A stretch of 64,000 bases of DNA. It comes from Georgenia sp. EYE_87. Its GTDB lineage: Bacteria; Actinomycetota; Actinomycetes; Actinomycetales; Actinomycetaceae. Position numbers and translations under genes: made by a program. Numbering within the stretch: the first letter of the stretch is position 1; each line of letters opens with the position of its first letter. The stretch is from the NCBI RefSeq assembly GCF_023148685.1, contig NZ_JAHXNL010000007.1, positions 163,581 to 227,580 on the forward strand, in the 5' to 3' direction. Of this stretch, positions 6,501 through 15,422 are shown piece by piece. Under the pieces are notes generated by a model. The model ran no database searches, was not told where the DNA came from, and was given only the letters and a program-made list of their open reading frames with translations.

Positions 6501-8151
6501 AGAAGGTCTGGAAGCCGGCACGGGCGACGGCGAACCCGCGGCCGGTGAGCGTCGACCAGCACGTCATCCCGCTCTGCTCGCTCGTGCAGGCGAAGAAGCC
6601 GGCCGTCGCGGACTGGCCGTACTCCAGCACGCCGTTGCCCGCGGCCGCGGGCTGACCGCAGTCCGGGGCGGCCTCGCCGTCGCGGGGCACGGCCAGGGTG
6701 GTCGGGCCGGAGCACCCCTCCGGCGGGGCGAAGTCGTAGTCGTCGATCGTGCACCGGGCGGAGTCCGCCAGGTCGCACGTGATGTTCTGCGACGGCGAGG
6801 CGAAGCTGCTGCGCTCCTGCGCGCCGGGCGGAGCGGCGCGGGCGAGGTCGACCCAGCCGGTGCCCGCCTCCGTCACGGTGGTGCGCAGGGCCTCGGGGGC
6901 GGCGTCGTCACCGGTGATGGCCGAGGCCACGGCGACGGCGTGGACGTTGTCGCACGAGTCCTGCAGCTGGTCGAGCGTGGTCATCACCAGCTCGCCCGAG
7001 GCCGGGTCGGCCCAGGCGCCGTCGGGCGCAGCGGAGGTCGCGAAGGCGGCGAACGCGCTCGCGTCGGCCACGGGGTCGGTGCAGGCCGAGGACTCCGGCA
7101 GGGCGACCAGGGCGTCCCGGGCGGCCTGCGCGTCGTCGGTGGCCGTCGGGGTGGGGGTCGGCGACGCCGACGCCGTGGGCTGAGCCTCGCCGGCGGTGGT
7201 GGCGGCGGGGGTCGGGCGCTCCTCGTCCTCGCCGCCGGAGAGCTGCCACACGACCAGGAGGACCAGGGCCAGGGCCACCGCGGCCAGGATGGTCAGCGGG
7301 AGCCACGAGCGCCGCCCGTGCTCGTCCGTCCGGGCGGCGGCGGCCGGCGCGCCGGCGGCGGCGCCGGTTCCGGCGGTGGCGTGGCGGTCACGGACCGGGG
7401 CAGCCCGGTCGGGGCCGCCTGGGTGCGTGGTGCGCCCGGGCCGGCCGGCCCGGGCGGGCGTCCACGCGGGGACGATCCGGGGCATCGCCTCGGTGGGGGA
7501 GTCGGTCGGTTCCGCGACGGCGGGCCGCTCCACCGGTTGCGCCGGGGCGAACGTCGGTGGTTCCGCGGCGTCCCGCGCGGGGACGTCCGGGTCGGAGTAG
7601 ACCGCGGTGGCGTCGGGGTCGAAGGGGGCGCCGTCGCCCGCGCGGGGCCCGGCCTCGGTCGCGGGGACGGTGGGCATCGCCTGGGTCTGCTGGCCGGCCT
7701 CGGCCGCGGGGACGGCGGGCATCGCCTGGGTCTGCTGGCCGCCCACGGCGGCCGTGTCCTCGGCTGCAGCGGGACGCACCGCCGTCGGCTCGGTCCCGGA
7801 CGCGGGCACGTCCGCGCCGGCAGGGGCGGCCGCGCGTGCGTGGGTCACGGGCGGCATGGCCGCGGTCGGAGACGTGTCACTCTCCGGCTCTGCGCCCCGG
7901 GCCTCGACCGGCGGCGTGGCGGGCGCGGCGGGGGCCGTCGGGGCGGCGGCCGAGGCGGCCCGACGGGCCAGGGCGGCGTCGACTTCCGGCATGCGCAGCC
8001 GTCCCAGCCAGTCCAGCAGCGCCGGGTAGGTGGAGGGGTTCTCGGCGATGGTCGCACGCAGCTCCGGGTGGTGCTGCGCAAGCTGCTGCAGGGTGGTCAG
8101 GGGCGTGCCGGGGTTGGCGGCCTGACGCCTCAGATCGTTCTCGCCGTCCAT
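6499..8151 (-). CDS. Variant leucine-rich repeat (LRV) membrane protein with extracytoplasmic Cys-rich domain
   Basis: A 550-residue protein. Residues 1-70 form a helical LRV-type domain (ANPGTPLTTLQQLAQHHPELRATIAENPSTYPALLDWLG). A long Ala/Pro/Thr-rich cytoplasmic linker includes a 15-residue GQQTQAMPxVPAxEA duplication. One membrane helix follows (LPLTILAAVALALVLLVVW), and the outer domain of about 230 residues has several Cys and a C-terminal NITCDL...CTIDDYDF...C pattern with likely disulfides. GGAGGTGAGAG precedes the ATG and a TAGGGT -10-like box lies at 8176-8181. A shorter relative with the same order (LRV, low-complexity linker, membrane helix, Cys pairs) is encoded at 20747-21601. 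The function is unknown; the layout suggests envelope sensing or anchoring. Confidence 0.75.
   Translation of the reverse strand: MDGENDLRRQAANPGTPLTTLQQLAQHHPELRATIAENPSTYPALLDWLGRLRMPEVDAALARRAASAAAPTAPAAPATPPVEARGAEPESDTSPTAAMPPVTHARAAAPAGADVPASGTEPTAVRPAAAEDTAAVGGQQTQAMPAVPAAEAGQQTQAMPTVPATEAGPRAGDGAPFDPDATAVYSDPDVPARDAAEPPTFAPAQPVERPAVAEPTDSPTEAMPRIVPAWTPARAGRPGRTTHPGGPDRAAPVRDRHATAGTGAAAGAPAAAARTDEHGRRSWLPLTILAAVALALVLLVVWQLSGGEDEERPTPAATTAGEAQPTASASPTPTPTATDDAQAARDALVALPESSACTDPVADASAFAAFATSAAPDGAWADPASGELVMTTLDQLQDSCDNVHAVAVASAITGDDAAPEALRTTVTEAGTGWVDLARAAPPGAQERSSFASPSQNITCDLADSARCTIDDYDFAPPEGCSGPTTLAVPRDGEAAPDCGQPAAAGNGVLEYGQSATAGFFACTSEQSGMTCWSTLTGRGFAVARAGFQTF
7651..7740 (-). repeat. 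45-bp tandem duplication in the LRV protein linker
   Basis: Two adjacent 45-bp units encode GQQTQAMP-VPA-EA twice, in frame and with few differences, indicating recent duplication in a low-complexity linker. Confidence 0.7.
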
Positions 8152-8232
8152 CTCTCACCTCCGCGATCCGACCCGACCCTACACAGATCGCGCACGTCAA
8201 CGCCCTGGGGCGGCCAGGGGTGGGTCGGGCGG

Positions 8233-8880
8233 CTACCGCTCCCTGCGGCGCGGGGCGGGCAGGAAGCCGTCCTCGACGGCCCGCCTGTACAGGTCCACCT
8301 TGGTGGGCGCCTCCCGGCCGTCGCGGGCGTACTTGGCGCGGATGGAGCGCAGGTGCTCGATGACGGTGTGCTCGCTGATCCCGAGCGTGTGCGCCACCCG
8401 CACGGTCTTCTCCCCGGCGGCGTACAGGGCCAGCACCTCGGCCTCGCGCGGGGACAGGGCGGCGGAGTCGAGGTCCGGGTCGCCGTCGATCGCCGCCGCC
8501 CACGTGGCGGAGGGGACCGTCTCGTCCTGGGTGGCGGCGAGCACCGCGGTCGTCAGCGTCTCCACCGGGGCCGCCTTCTGCAGGACCCCCACCGCTCCCG
8601 CCCCGGCGGCGCGCCGGATGGCGTGCGGGTCGTCCCCCGCGGTGAAGACGAGCACCTTGATCCCCGCATCACGCAGGGCGCGGACGTTGTCGCCGGGGTC
8701 CGAGCCGTCCCCCAGCCGGAGGTCCAGCACGGCGACGTCGATCGGCCGTCCCAGCGCCAGGAGCCCCCGCACGGTGTCCGCGGAGCCGACCACCTCCACC
8801 GCAGCGTGCTGCCCCAGCGTGACGCGGAGTCCGAGCACCACGGACTCGTGGTCGTCCACGATTCCCACGCGCACTGTCAC
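8233..8880 (-). CDS. NarL/FixJ-type response regulator
   Basis: A 215-residue protein. The receiver domain (1-120) has the acidic pair in VGIVDDHESVV, the phosphoacceptor Asp in VAVLDLRLGDG, Thr in VLVFTAGDD and the conserved Lys in VLQKAAP. A C-terminal LuxR helix-turn-helix (LSPREAEVLALYAAGEKTVRVAHTLGISEHTVIEHLRSI) follows. The GTG start at 8880 is chosen because AAGGAGG lies 7 nt upstream; a TTG seven codons earlier would overlap that site. The cognate kinase is probably the membrane histidine kinase at 10865-12025, although a DUF2993 gene and a degenerate kinase lie between. Confidence 0.88.
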   Translation of the reverse strand: MTVRVGIVDDHESVVLGLRVTLGQHAAVEVVGSADTVRGLLALGRPIDVAVLDLRLGDGSDPGDNVRALRDAGIKVLVFTAGDDPHAIRRAAGAGAVGVLQKAAPVETLTTAVLAATQDETVPSATWAAAIDGDPDLDSAALSPREAEVLALYAAGEKTVRVAHTLGISEHTVIEHLRSIRAKYARDGREAPTKVDLYRRAVEDGFLPAPRRRER

Positions 8881-9091
8881 GTCGCATCCTCCTTCCCCCA
8901 AGGGTCGTCATGGTGGCAGAGACGGGCGGGGGGTGCAGTGTTTCGGCCCCGGGAGCCCACATGCCGGGCGGCGCGGACCGAGGGGTGGTCGGTCGGGACT
9001 CAGGGTCTTCGTCCGGCGGCGACCCCGCCGCCGGCCCGCATCCCGGTGCGGGCGGCAGGTCGCCTTCCGGGCGGATCCGGTCCGGGCGACC

Positions 9092-9097
9092 TACGTT
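9092..9097 (+). promoter_or_regulatory. Leaderless -10 box of the DUF2993 gene
   Basis: TACGTT is separated by 6 nt from the ATG at 9104, with no ribosome binding site in between. Confidence 0.5.
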
Positions 9098-9103
9098 GGC
9101 CGT

Positions 9104-9785
9104 ATGCGCCGACTCCTCGCCCTGCTCGTCGCCGCCGTCGTCCTGGTGACAGCCGCCCTGGTGGTCGACCGCCTCCTGCGCGCGAGCGCGGAGGACCGGG
9201 TCGCGGGCGAGGTCGCCGCGGCCGTGGAGGTCGACGGCGAGCCGGACGTGACGGTCGAGGGATTCCCCTTCCTCACCCAGCTCGCGGCTGGTGAGCTGGA
9301 CAGCGTGCGGGTCCGGGCGGACGCGATGGCCACGGAGGGCGTCCGGCTCCTGGACGTCACGGCGCACGCCCGGGCCGTCACCGTCGAGGAGCCCGCGACC
9401 GCCGGCCGGCTCGACCTCGACGGGACCCTGCCCGACGAGGTGCTGCAGGCGGCTGGTCCAGGAGGAGGTCGAGGGCGTGACGGTCGCGTCCGCCGCGGAC
9501 GGCGTGCACCTGTCCACCGAGGTGCTGGGGCTCGACCTCGCGCTCGTCGCCGCGCCCGAGGTGGCCGACGGCGGCATCAGCGTGCGCGTGACGTCGGTGC
9601 GGCTCGGCGGCGCCGAGCTCGACACGGACGACCTCGCACCACTGCTGGGCGAGGACCTGCTCGAGCTGGAGCTGGACGTGCCCGACCTACCGCTCGGGCT
9701 TCGCCTCGTCCAGGTCGTCCCGGCCGACGGCGGGCTGCGGCTGTCGCTGACGGGCGAGGACGTGGTGCTCGCCGACGTCCCGTGA
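9104..9785 (+). pseudogene. DUF2993 (LmeA-like) lipid-binding protein, frameshifted
   Basis: The first 116 codons encode MRRLLALLVAAVVLVTAALVV, a signal/anchor helix, then EGFPFLTQLAAGELDSVRVRADAM, the DUF2993 signature. After LPDEVLQA near 9450 the frame turns into Arg/Gly-rich nonsense. The expected continuation (LVQEEVEGVTVASAADGVHLSTEVLGLDLALV...VLADVP) resumes in the +1 frame and ends at 9785. Dropping one G from the GCGG at about 9449-9452 rejoins the halves, so this is a one-base insertion: a real disruption or an assembly error. DUF2993 proteins such as mycobacterial LmeA act on or bind envelope lipoglycans. The final 99 bp overlap the convergent gene at 9687-10868. Confidence 0.7.
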
Positions 9786-10868
9786 CGGCGGCGGCCCCGA
9801 CGACGGCGCGTCGGACGTCGCAGGACCTGAGGACGACGGGCCCGGCGACGGCGCGTCCGGGGAGTCCACCGCCCCGTCGGGACCGATGGTGGAGCGCCGG
9901 GTCCCCTCCGCCGTCTCCACGACGACCGAGGCCACCGCAGCCCGGCGCGGGGGCAGGATCCGGATCACGACCCGTCCGGCGGCCACGCCGTCGAGCAGGC
10001 CCGGGATCGGGGCGAGGACGGCCGCGGGGTCGGGCACGTCGGACAGCCCGCCGTCGTCCATCACCTCCACGGCCACCCCACGCAGCCGGGCCGCGCGCAC
10101 GGCGGCGACGACCCCCGGGACGTCGAGCGCGCCGCCCCGGAGCCGGTCGCGCACCTCGGCCTCCAGCACCGCCAGTCGCGCGCGCTCCTCCTGTCCCGGG
10201 AGGTGGCCCTCGGCCAGCCGCTCCAGCGCCGGGCGCACGTTCTGCTCGAGCCAGGCCAGGCGGCGGTGGCGCTCGGCGGCCTCGGCGAGGCGGGCCGCGT
10301 GGGCGGCCCGGCGGGAGCGTGCGCGTGCCGCGACGGCGCTGATCTGCCGTGCGGCCCGGTGCAGGACCACGCCGGCGGTCGTGCCGACGACCAGGAAACT
10401 CAGGTGCGTGAGCAGCAGGTCCGGCAGCCCGCGCCAGTCCTGACCGGTCGTGCCGAACCAGGCGAGGGTCACGGCCACCAGGCCGGCCATCCCGCACCAG
10501 GCAGAGACGAGGTGGCCCCGGGCGGCGAGGAAGAACAGGACGAACGAGCCCGCGCCCAGGTGCCACGCCGAGTAGCCCGGGAACCGGTCGGTGGGCAGGT
10601 CCCAGGAGACCAGCAGGGCCAGCAGCCCGGGCACGACGGCGAGAGCGGCCGTGACGGCGCGCGTGAGCCGGCGGCCGGGCAGGAGCGCCGCGGCCGCCGC
10701 TGCCGCCGCGAAGATGACGAGCCCGACGACGTGGGGCAGCAGCGAGCCGCGGTCCGGCGACGTCGTGGCGACGAGGAAGACGTTGCAGGCGACGTAGCTG
10801 AGCACGACCGTCCAGCCCAGCGGGCCTGCGAGCCGGAGGTCCGGCGCCGACTCCTCGACGGTGCTCAT
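9687..10868 (-). CDS. Membrane protein resembling a degenerate sensor histidine kinase
   Basis: The 393-residue protein has five to six membrane helices (about 15-165) and then an Arg/Ala-rich coiled segment aligned like a DHp helix pair. The expected catalytic His position reads WLEQNVRPALERLAEG. The following segment (LDVPGVVAAVRAARLRGVAVEVMDDGG) resembles a shrunken ATPase lobe, but the N, G1 and G2 boxes are missing. It begins with ATGA overlapping the stop of the intact kinase gene upstream, so both are co-translated and it may be a regulatory partner of that kinase. The last 55 residues are Pro/Ser-rich and antisense to the DUF2993 gene, probably an overprinted extension. The kinase relationship is inference. 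Confidence 0.6.
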   Translation of the reverse strand: MSTVEESAPDLRLAGPLGWTVVLSYVACNVFLVATTSPDRGSLLPHVVGLVIFAAAAAAAALLPGRRLTRAVTAALAVVPGLLALLVSWDLPTDRFPGYSAWHLGAGSFVLFFLAARGHLVSAWCGMAGLVAVTLAWFGTTGQDWRGLPDLLLTHLSFLVVGTTAGVVLHRAARQISAVAARARSRRAAHAARLAEAAERHRRLAWLEQNVRPALERLAEGHLPGQEERARLAVLEAEVRDRLRGGALDVPGVVAAVRAARLRGVAVEVMDDGGLSDVPDPAAVLAPIPGLLDGVAAGRVVIRILPPRRAAVASVVVETAEGTRRSTIGPDGAVDSPDAPSPGPSSSGPATSDAPSSGPPPSRDVGEHHVLARQRQPQPAVGRDDLDEAKPER

Positions 10869-12025
10869 GCCCGCCACCCCACGATCACCTCCGTGCCGGC
10901 GCCGGGCCGGGAGCGCACCTCGGCGTTCCCGCCGGGCAGTCGCGACATGCGGCCCAGGATGCTGCCGCGGACACCGAGGCGCCCCGCGGGGACGGAGGCG
11001 GGATCGAAGCCGGCGCCGTCGTCGCGGACGCGGACCTCGGCCCGTCCGGGCCGCACCGTCACGGTCACCGTGCGGGCCGCGCCCGGCCCGGCGTGCCGCA
11101 CGCTGTTACGCAGCGCCTCGGCGGCGGCGGCCACGAGCTTCACTGCGACGAGCTCCGGGATCCGGGCGGGTTCGACGTCGGCCCTCACCTCGGCGCCGGC
11201 GCCGATGACGGCGGCGCGGAGCCGGAGGCGGAGCACCAGGTCCCCCGCCTCCACCTCGCCGGTGGCGGTGCTGGGCTGGCGCAGCTCGTCGAGGTCGTCG
11301 AGCGCCCGCCGGGCCTCCAGGGCGACGGCGGCGCGCGGGGCGGTCCCGGACGAGCCGGCGAGGAGCGCGGCGAGGACCCCGTCGTGGACGATGGCGGCGA
11401 GCCGGTCGCGCTCGGCGGCCCGGGACTCGGAGCGGGCCTCGGCGACGGCGTGCTCCGCGTCCGTCGCGGCGGCGGCGTCGACGGCCCGGGCCGCGCGGAG
11501 CACCAGCCAGACGACGGACATCACGATCAGCCCCGACGTGACGGCGTACACCGCGTCCTGCACGGCGAGCAGCGGCCGGGCCCGGCCGGTGTCCCACCAC
11601 CGCGCGACGCCCCAGAGGGTGCACACCGTGAGGAGGTAGGCCACCGACACCCGCGCACGCCAGGCGAGCGCGGCACTGGCCAGGGCCGCACCGATGAAGC
11701 CCGAGATCCACTGGGTCTGGTGGCCCGCCGAGCCCTCCTCGAGCAGGGGGACGCTGGCGACCACCCCGAGGAAGAGCAGCGCCCACGCGCCCGCCACCAT
11801 CTGCACCGCAGCGGCCGGCACCCGCGTGAGGGGGCCGAGAGCGGCGAGGACCACCAGCCCGCCGACGAGGACCGTGGCCGTGGTGATCCACCAGGGCGCC
11901 AGGGCGGCACGATGGGTGCCCGGCAGGTGGACCACGGTGAGCGCGAACGCGAGCCCGCCGACCCCGACCAGGCCCGCGACCACGTGGACCAGGTGCCGGT
12001 GCCCGTGATCCGGCTCGGTCCTCAT
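10865..12025 (-). CDS. NarX/DesK-type sensor histidine kinase
   Basis: A 386-residue protein with an N-terminal membrane domain of about six helices (residues 10-180), then a HisKA_3-type dimerisation helix with the phosphoacceptor in RDRLAAIVHDGVLAALL. The HATPase_c domain shows an N box (EALRNSVRHA), a G1 box (RDDGAGFDP) and a G2 box (GRLGVRGSILGRM). It should phosphorylate the NarL-type regulator at 8233-8880; the input signal is unknown. The ATG at 12025 follows TACCCT by 6 nt without a ribosome site, so the mRNA is probably leaderless. Its TGA overlaps the ATG of the degenerate kinase gene. Confidence 0.85.
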   Translation of the reverse strand: MRTEPDHGHRHLVHVVAGLVGVGGLAFALTVVHLPGTHRAALAPWWITTATVLVGGLVVLAALGPLTRVPAAAVQMVAGAWALLFLGVVASVPLLEEGSAGHQTQWISGFIGAALASAALAWRARVSVAYLLTVCTLWGVARWWDTGRARPLLAVQDAVYAVTSGLIVMSVVWLVLRAARAVDAAAATDAEHAVAEARSESRAAERDRLAAIVHDGVLAALLAGSSGTAPRAAVALEARRALDDLDELRQPSTATGEVEAGDLVLRLRLRAAVIGAGAEVRADVEPARIPELVAVKLVAAAAEALRNSVRHAGPGAARTVTVTVRPGRAEVRVRDDGAGFDPASVPAGRLGVRGSILGRMSRLPGGNAEVRSRPGAGTEVIVGWRA

Positions 12026-12031
12026 GCCCGC

Positions 12032-12037
12032 AGGGTA
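12032..12037 (-). promoter_or_regulatory. Leaderless -10 box of the histidine kinase gene
   Basis: TACCCT (minus strand) with a 6-nt spacer to the ATG at 12025. Confidence 0.5.
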
Positions 12038-12088
12038 AGGGCAAGCGCCTCGTGCGTGAACCGCCCGCCCGTGCGGAACGGTCGGCGG

Positions 12089-14257
12089 TCAGGGCTCCGG
12101 GGTGGGTCTCGCCTGCTCGCCCGGGGGGCCGGCCTGCCGGACGTCGCCGGCCGCGGGGCCGGTTGGGGCGCCCGCCGGGCCGGCGGGGCGGGCGTCCTGC
12201 TCGGCCATGGCGGCGAGCATGGCGTTGTAGGCGCGCAGCTCGGCGTCGTCGTCGCGGTCCGCCGCGCGGTCGGAGCGGCGGGCGGTGCGGGTGTCGTCCT
12301 GCGCCCACGCCACCGCGACGCCGATGGCGAGCGCCAGCGTGGGCAGCTCGCCGATGCCCCAGGTGATGGCGCCGCCCTTCTCCTGGTCCGCGAGGGCGTC
12401 CACGCCCCACGGCAGGCCGAGCCAGCCGAAATAGTCCGCGGCGAGCAGCGAGGTCTGGGAGATGATCGAGATCCCGAAGAACGCGTGGAAGCCCATCGTC
12501 GCCAGCAGCAGGAGCAGCCGCAGCGGGTAGGACGGCCGCGCCGGGCCCGGGTCGATGCCGACCAGGGCGTTCGCGAACAGGTACCCCGCCAGCGTGAAGT
12601 GGACGACCATCAGCAGGTGGCCCACGTGCGTGGTCAGCGCGAGCTCGAACAGGGGCGTGTAGTAGAAGACCACGAGCGAGCCGGCGAAGTTCACGCCCGC
12701 CACCACGGGGTGGGAGAAGAACCCGGCCCACCGCGAGTGCACCAGGGCCAGCAGCCACTCGCGCGGCCCGCGCGAGCCGTCCCGCCGGTGCGGCAGCGCC
12801 CGGACGGCCAGCGTCACCGGCGCCCCGAGCACGACGAAGATCGGCACCACCATCGCCAGCAGCATGTGCTGGAGCATGTGCGCGCTGAAGAGGACCGAGC
12901 CGTAGACCGTCGGGCCGCCGTTCGTCACCCAGAGGAACAGGACCATCCCGACGACCCACGAGAACGTGCGGGCGCCGGACCAGCCGTCGCCCCGGCGGCG
13001 GAGCCGCGCCGCCCAGCGGACATAGACCACGACCGCGGTGACCGCGACGAGGGCCAGCAACGGCTCGAGCCGCCACTGCGTGAGGTAGGTCAGCGCCGTC
13101 GGGAAGGGTGGCACGGAGTTGCCGGTCAGCAGGTAGGCGGGACTCGCGTCAGTGACCGGCTCCTGCGGGACGGGCGGGGCCGACGAGCCCAGCGCGATGG
13201 CGACGCCGATCACCACGCCCATGAGCAGCACCTCGCCGCCCGCGAGCCGCCAGAACGCCGCGCCGGGGCGGCCGCCGTCGCCGCCCGTGCGCAGGGCCGG
13301 GATGGTCGCACGGCGGTGCGCCCAGCCGGCGAGGCCGAGGGCCGCGGTGAGCAGGATCTTCAGCAGCAGCAGGCGGCCGTAGGGATGGGCGAGGAGGTCG
13401 GAGGGGGACCCCAGGCGGATGGCGGAGTTGACCACCCCGGAGTACGCCACGATCACGAAGCACCACAGGGCGACGGCGGAGTAGCGCTCGGCCCCGTCCG
13501 CCAGGTCCCGGCCGAGTTGCGCGGCCACCACGCACAGGACGGCGAGCCCGCCCGCCCAGACGCACACCGCGGCCACGTGCAGCCACCACGAGGACACCGC
13601 GATCTCGTGGCCGGCGGCGCCGGCGGCGTGGCCGGTCAGGGCCGTGGGGACGAGCGCGACGAGCGCGAGCACGCCCGCCCAGGCGGCGGAGGCGTAGCCG
13701 GCGACCGCGGCGGCGAGCAGCGCCACCAGCGCGGTGATCAGCGTGGCCCACATGAGGTTGCGGCCCAGCTCGATCTCGGTGACGAACTGCAGGAGCTGCG
13801 CCCCGAAGTCCGGGCCGCCGAGGGTGCCGACGACGGACGCGTAGGTCAGGATCACGTGGGCCAGCTGCGCCAGCGCCCAGACCACGGACGCGACGGCGCC
13901 CACGCGGGCCGACAGGGACCAGGCCCGGCCGTCGCCCGGCGTGGCCCGCGAGGGCCGGGCCGCGCGCTGGCCGGCGGCGTCGGCGCCCCGGCCCGGCGGT
14001 TCGGCCCTCGGCGGCGCGGGCAGTACGAGCGCGCACAGCGCGAAGGCGCCCACGGTGATCGCGGCGCCGGCGTGGCTCAGCACGGTGACGGCCGGCAGCC
14101 CCCAGCGCACCAGCGGTCCCGGGTCGAACAGCGGCGACGGGGCCGCCGCCCCGGTGACCACGAGCCCCGCGACCACCGCCAGGAGGGCGGCGGGCAGGGC
14201 GCCCAGCGCCCACGCCCAGGTGCGGTCGGGGACGGTTCGGGTGGTCGTGTCGGGCAC
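12089..14257 (-). CDS. CopD-CtaG fusion: copper resistance D domain / cytochrome c oxidase assembly protein
   Basis: A 722-residue polytopic protein. The N-terminal half (about 1-350) is a CopD/YcnJ-like eight-helix domain (HVILTYASVVGTLGGPDFGAQLL, HVAAVCVWAGGLAVL, SGVVNSAIRLGS). The C-terminal half (about 370-660) is a CtaG/caa3 assembly domain with the His-rich helices HMLQHMLLAMVVPIFVVLGAP, HVGHLLMVVHFTLAGYLFANALVG and LLLLATMGFHAFFGI. The fusion is common in Actinobacteria and serves copper delivery to cytochrome oxidase in the membrane. An acidic/Ala-Pro tail of about 60 residues ends the protein. The GTG start sits 6 nt after TACCCT, so it is probably leaderless and monocistronic. Confidence 0.9.
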   Translation of the reverse strand: MPDTTTRTVPDRTWAWALGALPAALLAVVAGLVVTGAAAPSPLFDPGPLVRWGLPAVTVLSHAGAAITVGAFALCALVLPAPPRAEPPGRGADAAGQRAARPSRATPGDGRAWSLSARVGAVASVVWALAQLAHVILTYASVVGTLGGPDFGAQLLQFVTEIELGRNLMWATLITALVALLAAAVAGYASAAWAGVLALVALVPTALTGHAAGAAGHEIAVSSWWLHVAAVCVWAGGLAVLCVVAAQLGRDLADGAERYSAVALWCFVIVAYSGVVNSAIRLGSPSDLLAHPYGRLLLLKILLTAALGLAGWAHRRATIPALRTGGDGGRPGAAFWRLAGGEVLLMGVVIGVAIALGSSAPPVPQEPVTDASPAYLLTGNSVPPFPTALTYLTQWRLEPLLALVAVTAVVVYVRWAARLRRRGDGWSGARTFSWVVGMVLFLWVTNGGPTVYGSVLFSAHMLQHMLLAMVVPIFVVLGAPVTLAVRALPHRRDGSRGPREWLLALVHSRWAGFFSHPVVAGVNFAGSLVVFYYTPLFELALTTHVGHLLMVVHFTLAGYLFANALVGIDPGPARPSYPLRLLLLLATMGFHAFFGISIISQTSLLAADYFGWLGLPWGVDALADQEKGGAITWGIGELPTLALAIGVAVAWAQDDTRTARRSDRAADRDDDAELRAYNAMLAAMAEQDARPAGPAGAPTGPAAGDVRQAGPPGEQARPTPEP

Positions 14258-14263
14258 CCGTCC

Positions 14264-14269
14264 AGGGTA
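14264..14269 (-). promoter_or_regulatory. Leaderless -10 box of the CopD-CtaG gene
   Basis: TACCCT (minus strand) lies 6 nt before the GTG at 14257, the same box and spacing as for the kinase gene at 12032-12037. Confidence 0.5.
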
Positions 14270-14392
14270 GGCGCCGCCCGGAGGGCGCCTCGCGTCCGGT
14301 GACGGGTCTCACGCGGGGCGTGCGGCCCGGCTCACCGGGCGTGGGTCGCGTGCCATACGCTCGACCGCGTACCGGGACAAAATGGGGGCAGG

Positions 14393-15403
14393 ATGAGTGA
14401 GTCGGCGGTGCGTCAGCACCAGGTGATCACCGAGTCGGAGACGGAGCGCGCCACGCGCCTCGTCTCGCGGGTCTCTGCCATCTTCGGCGAGCGGGTGGTG
14501 GGCCAGGACGGCCTGCGGGTCGCGCTGATCTCAACCCTCCTGGCCGGCGGTCACGTGCTGCTCGAGTCCGTGCCGGGTCTGGCGAAGACCACCGCCGCCC
14601 AGACCCTCGCCGGGGCCGTGTCGGGGACCTTCCACCGCATCCAGTGCACGCCGGACCTCATGCCCAACGACATCGTGGGCACCCAGATCTTCAACTACGC
14701 CACCAACGACTTCTCCACCCAGCTCGGGCCCGTGCACGCCAACTTCGTGCTGCTGGACGAGATCAACCGCTCCTCCGCCAAGACGCAGTCGGCGATGCTC
14801 GAGGCGATGCAGGAGAAGCAGACCTCGATCGGCGGCGAGGTCTACCCGCTGCCCAGGCCGTTCATGGTGCTGGCCACCCAGAACCCCATCGAGGAGGAGG
14901 GCACCTACGTCCTCCCCGAGGCGCAGATGGACCGCTTCCTCATGAAGGAGGTGCTCACCTACCCGACCCCGAACGAGGAGGTCGAGATCCTGGAGCTGAC
15001 CTCGGCGGGCGCGTTCGACGAGCCGATCGACCACGAGCCGATCACCCTCGACGACGTCCACTTCCTCCAGGCTCTGGTCAACCGGGTCTACGTCGACCTC
15101 TCCATCAAGCAGTACATCGTGGCGCTGATCAACACCACCCGCGGCGGCGGGCCGCGCCCGCTGCCGAACTTCCACCAGCACGTGCGCGTGGGCGCCTCGC
15201 CGCGCGGGGGGATCGCGCTCATGCGCGTCGCGCAGGCCGTCGCCCTCCAGGAGGGCCGCACCTACGTCGTGCCCGACGACGTCAAGAAGCTGCGTCACCC
15301 GGTGTTGCGCCACCGGCTCGTGCGCACCTACGACGCGCTGGCCAACAACGTCGCCCCGGAGTCGCTCGTCGACGCCGTCTTCGCCACCGTCCCCACCCCC
15401 TGA
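14393..15403 (+). CDS. MoxR-family AAA ATPase
   Basis: A 336-residue AAA+ ATPase. Walker A reads ESVPGLAKTTAAQTLA and Walker B NFVLLDEINRSSAKTQSAMLEAMQE, the classical MoxR form. Sensor 1 is VLATQNPIEEEGTY, followed by LPEAQMDRFL; the AAA lid follows with SPRGGIALMRVAQAVAL. MoxR ATPases act as chaperones for VWA partners, here the two VWA proteins encoded downstream. It heads a six-gene operon, 19 bp before the DUF58 gene. A TACGCT -10-like box at 14356-14361 would give a short leader of about 25 nt. Confidence 0.93.
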   Translation: MSESAVRQHQVITESETERATRLVSRVSAIFGERVVGQDGLRVALISTLLAGGHVLLESVPGLAKTTAAQTLAGAVSGTFHRIQCTPDLMPNDIVGTQIFNYATNDFSTQLGPVHANFVLLDEINRSSAKTQSAMLEAMQEKQTSIGGEVYPLPRPFMVLATQNPIEEEGTYVLPEAQMDRFLMKEVLTYPTPNEEVEILELTSAGAFDEPIDHEPITLDDVHFLQALVNRVYVDLSIKQYIVALINTTRGGGPRPLPNFHQHVRVGASPRGGIALMRVAQAVALQEGRTYVVPDDVKKLRHPVLRHRLVRTYDALANNVAPESLVDAVFATVPTP

Positions 15404-15422
15404 GAAGCCCGGGACCCGCCGG

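Noticed and set aside
11093..14302. Very long open frame (over 1000 codons) on the plus strand
   Set aside because: Antisense to the kinase and CopD-CtaG genes; the translation is low-complexity Arg/Gly/Asp/His, typical of shadow frames in GC-rich DNA.
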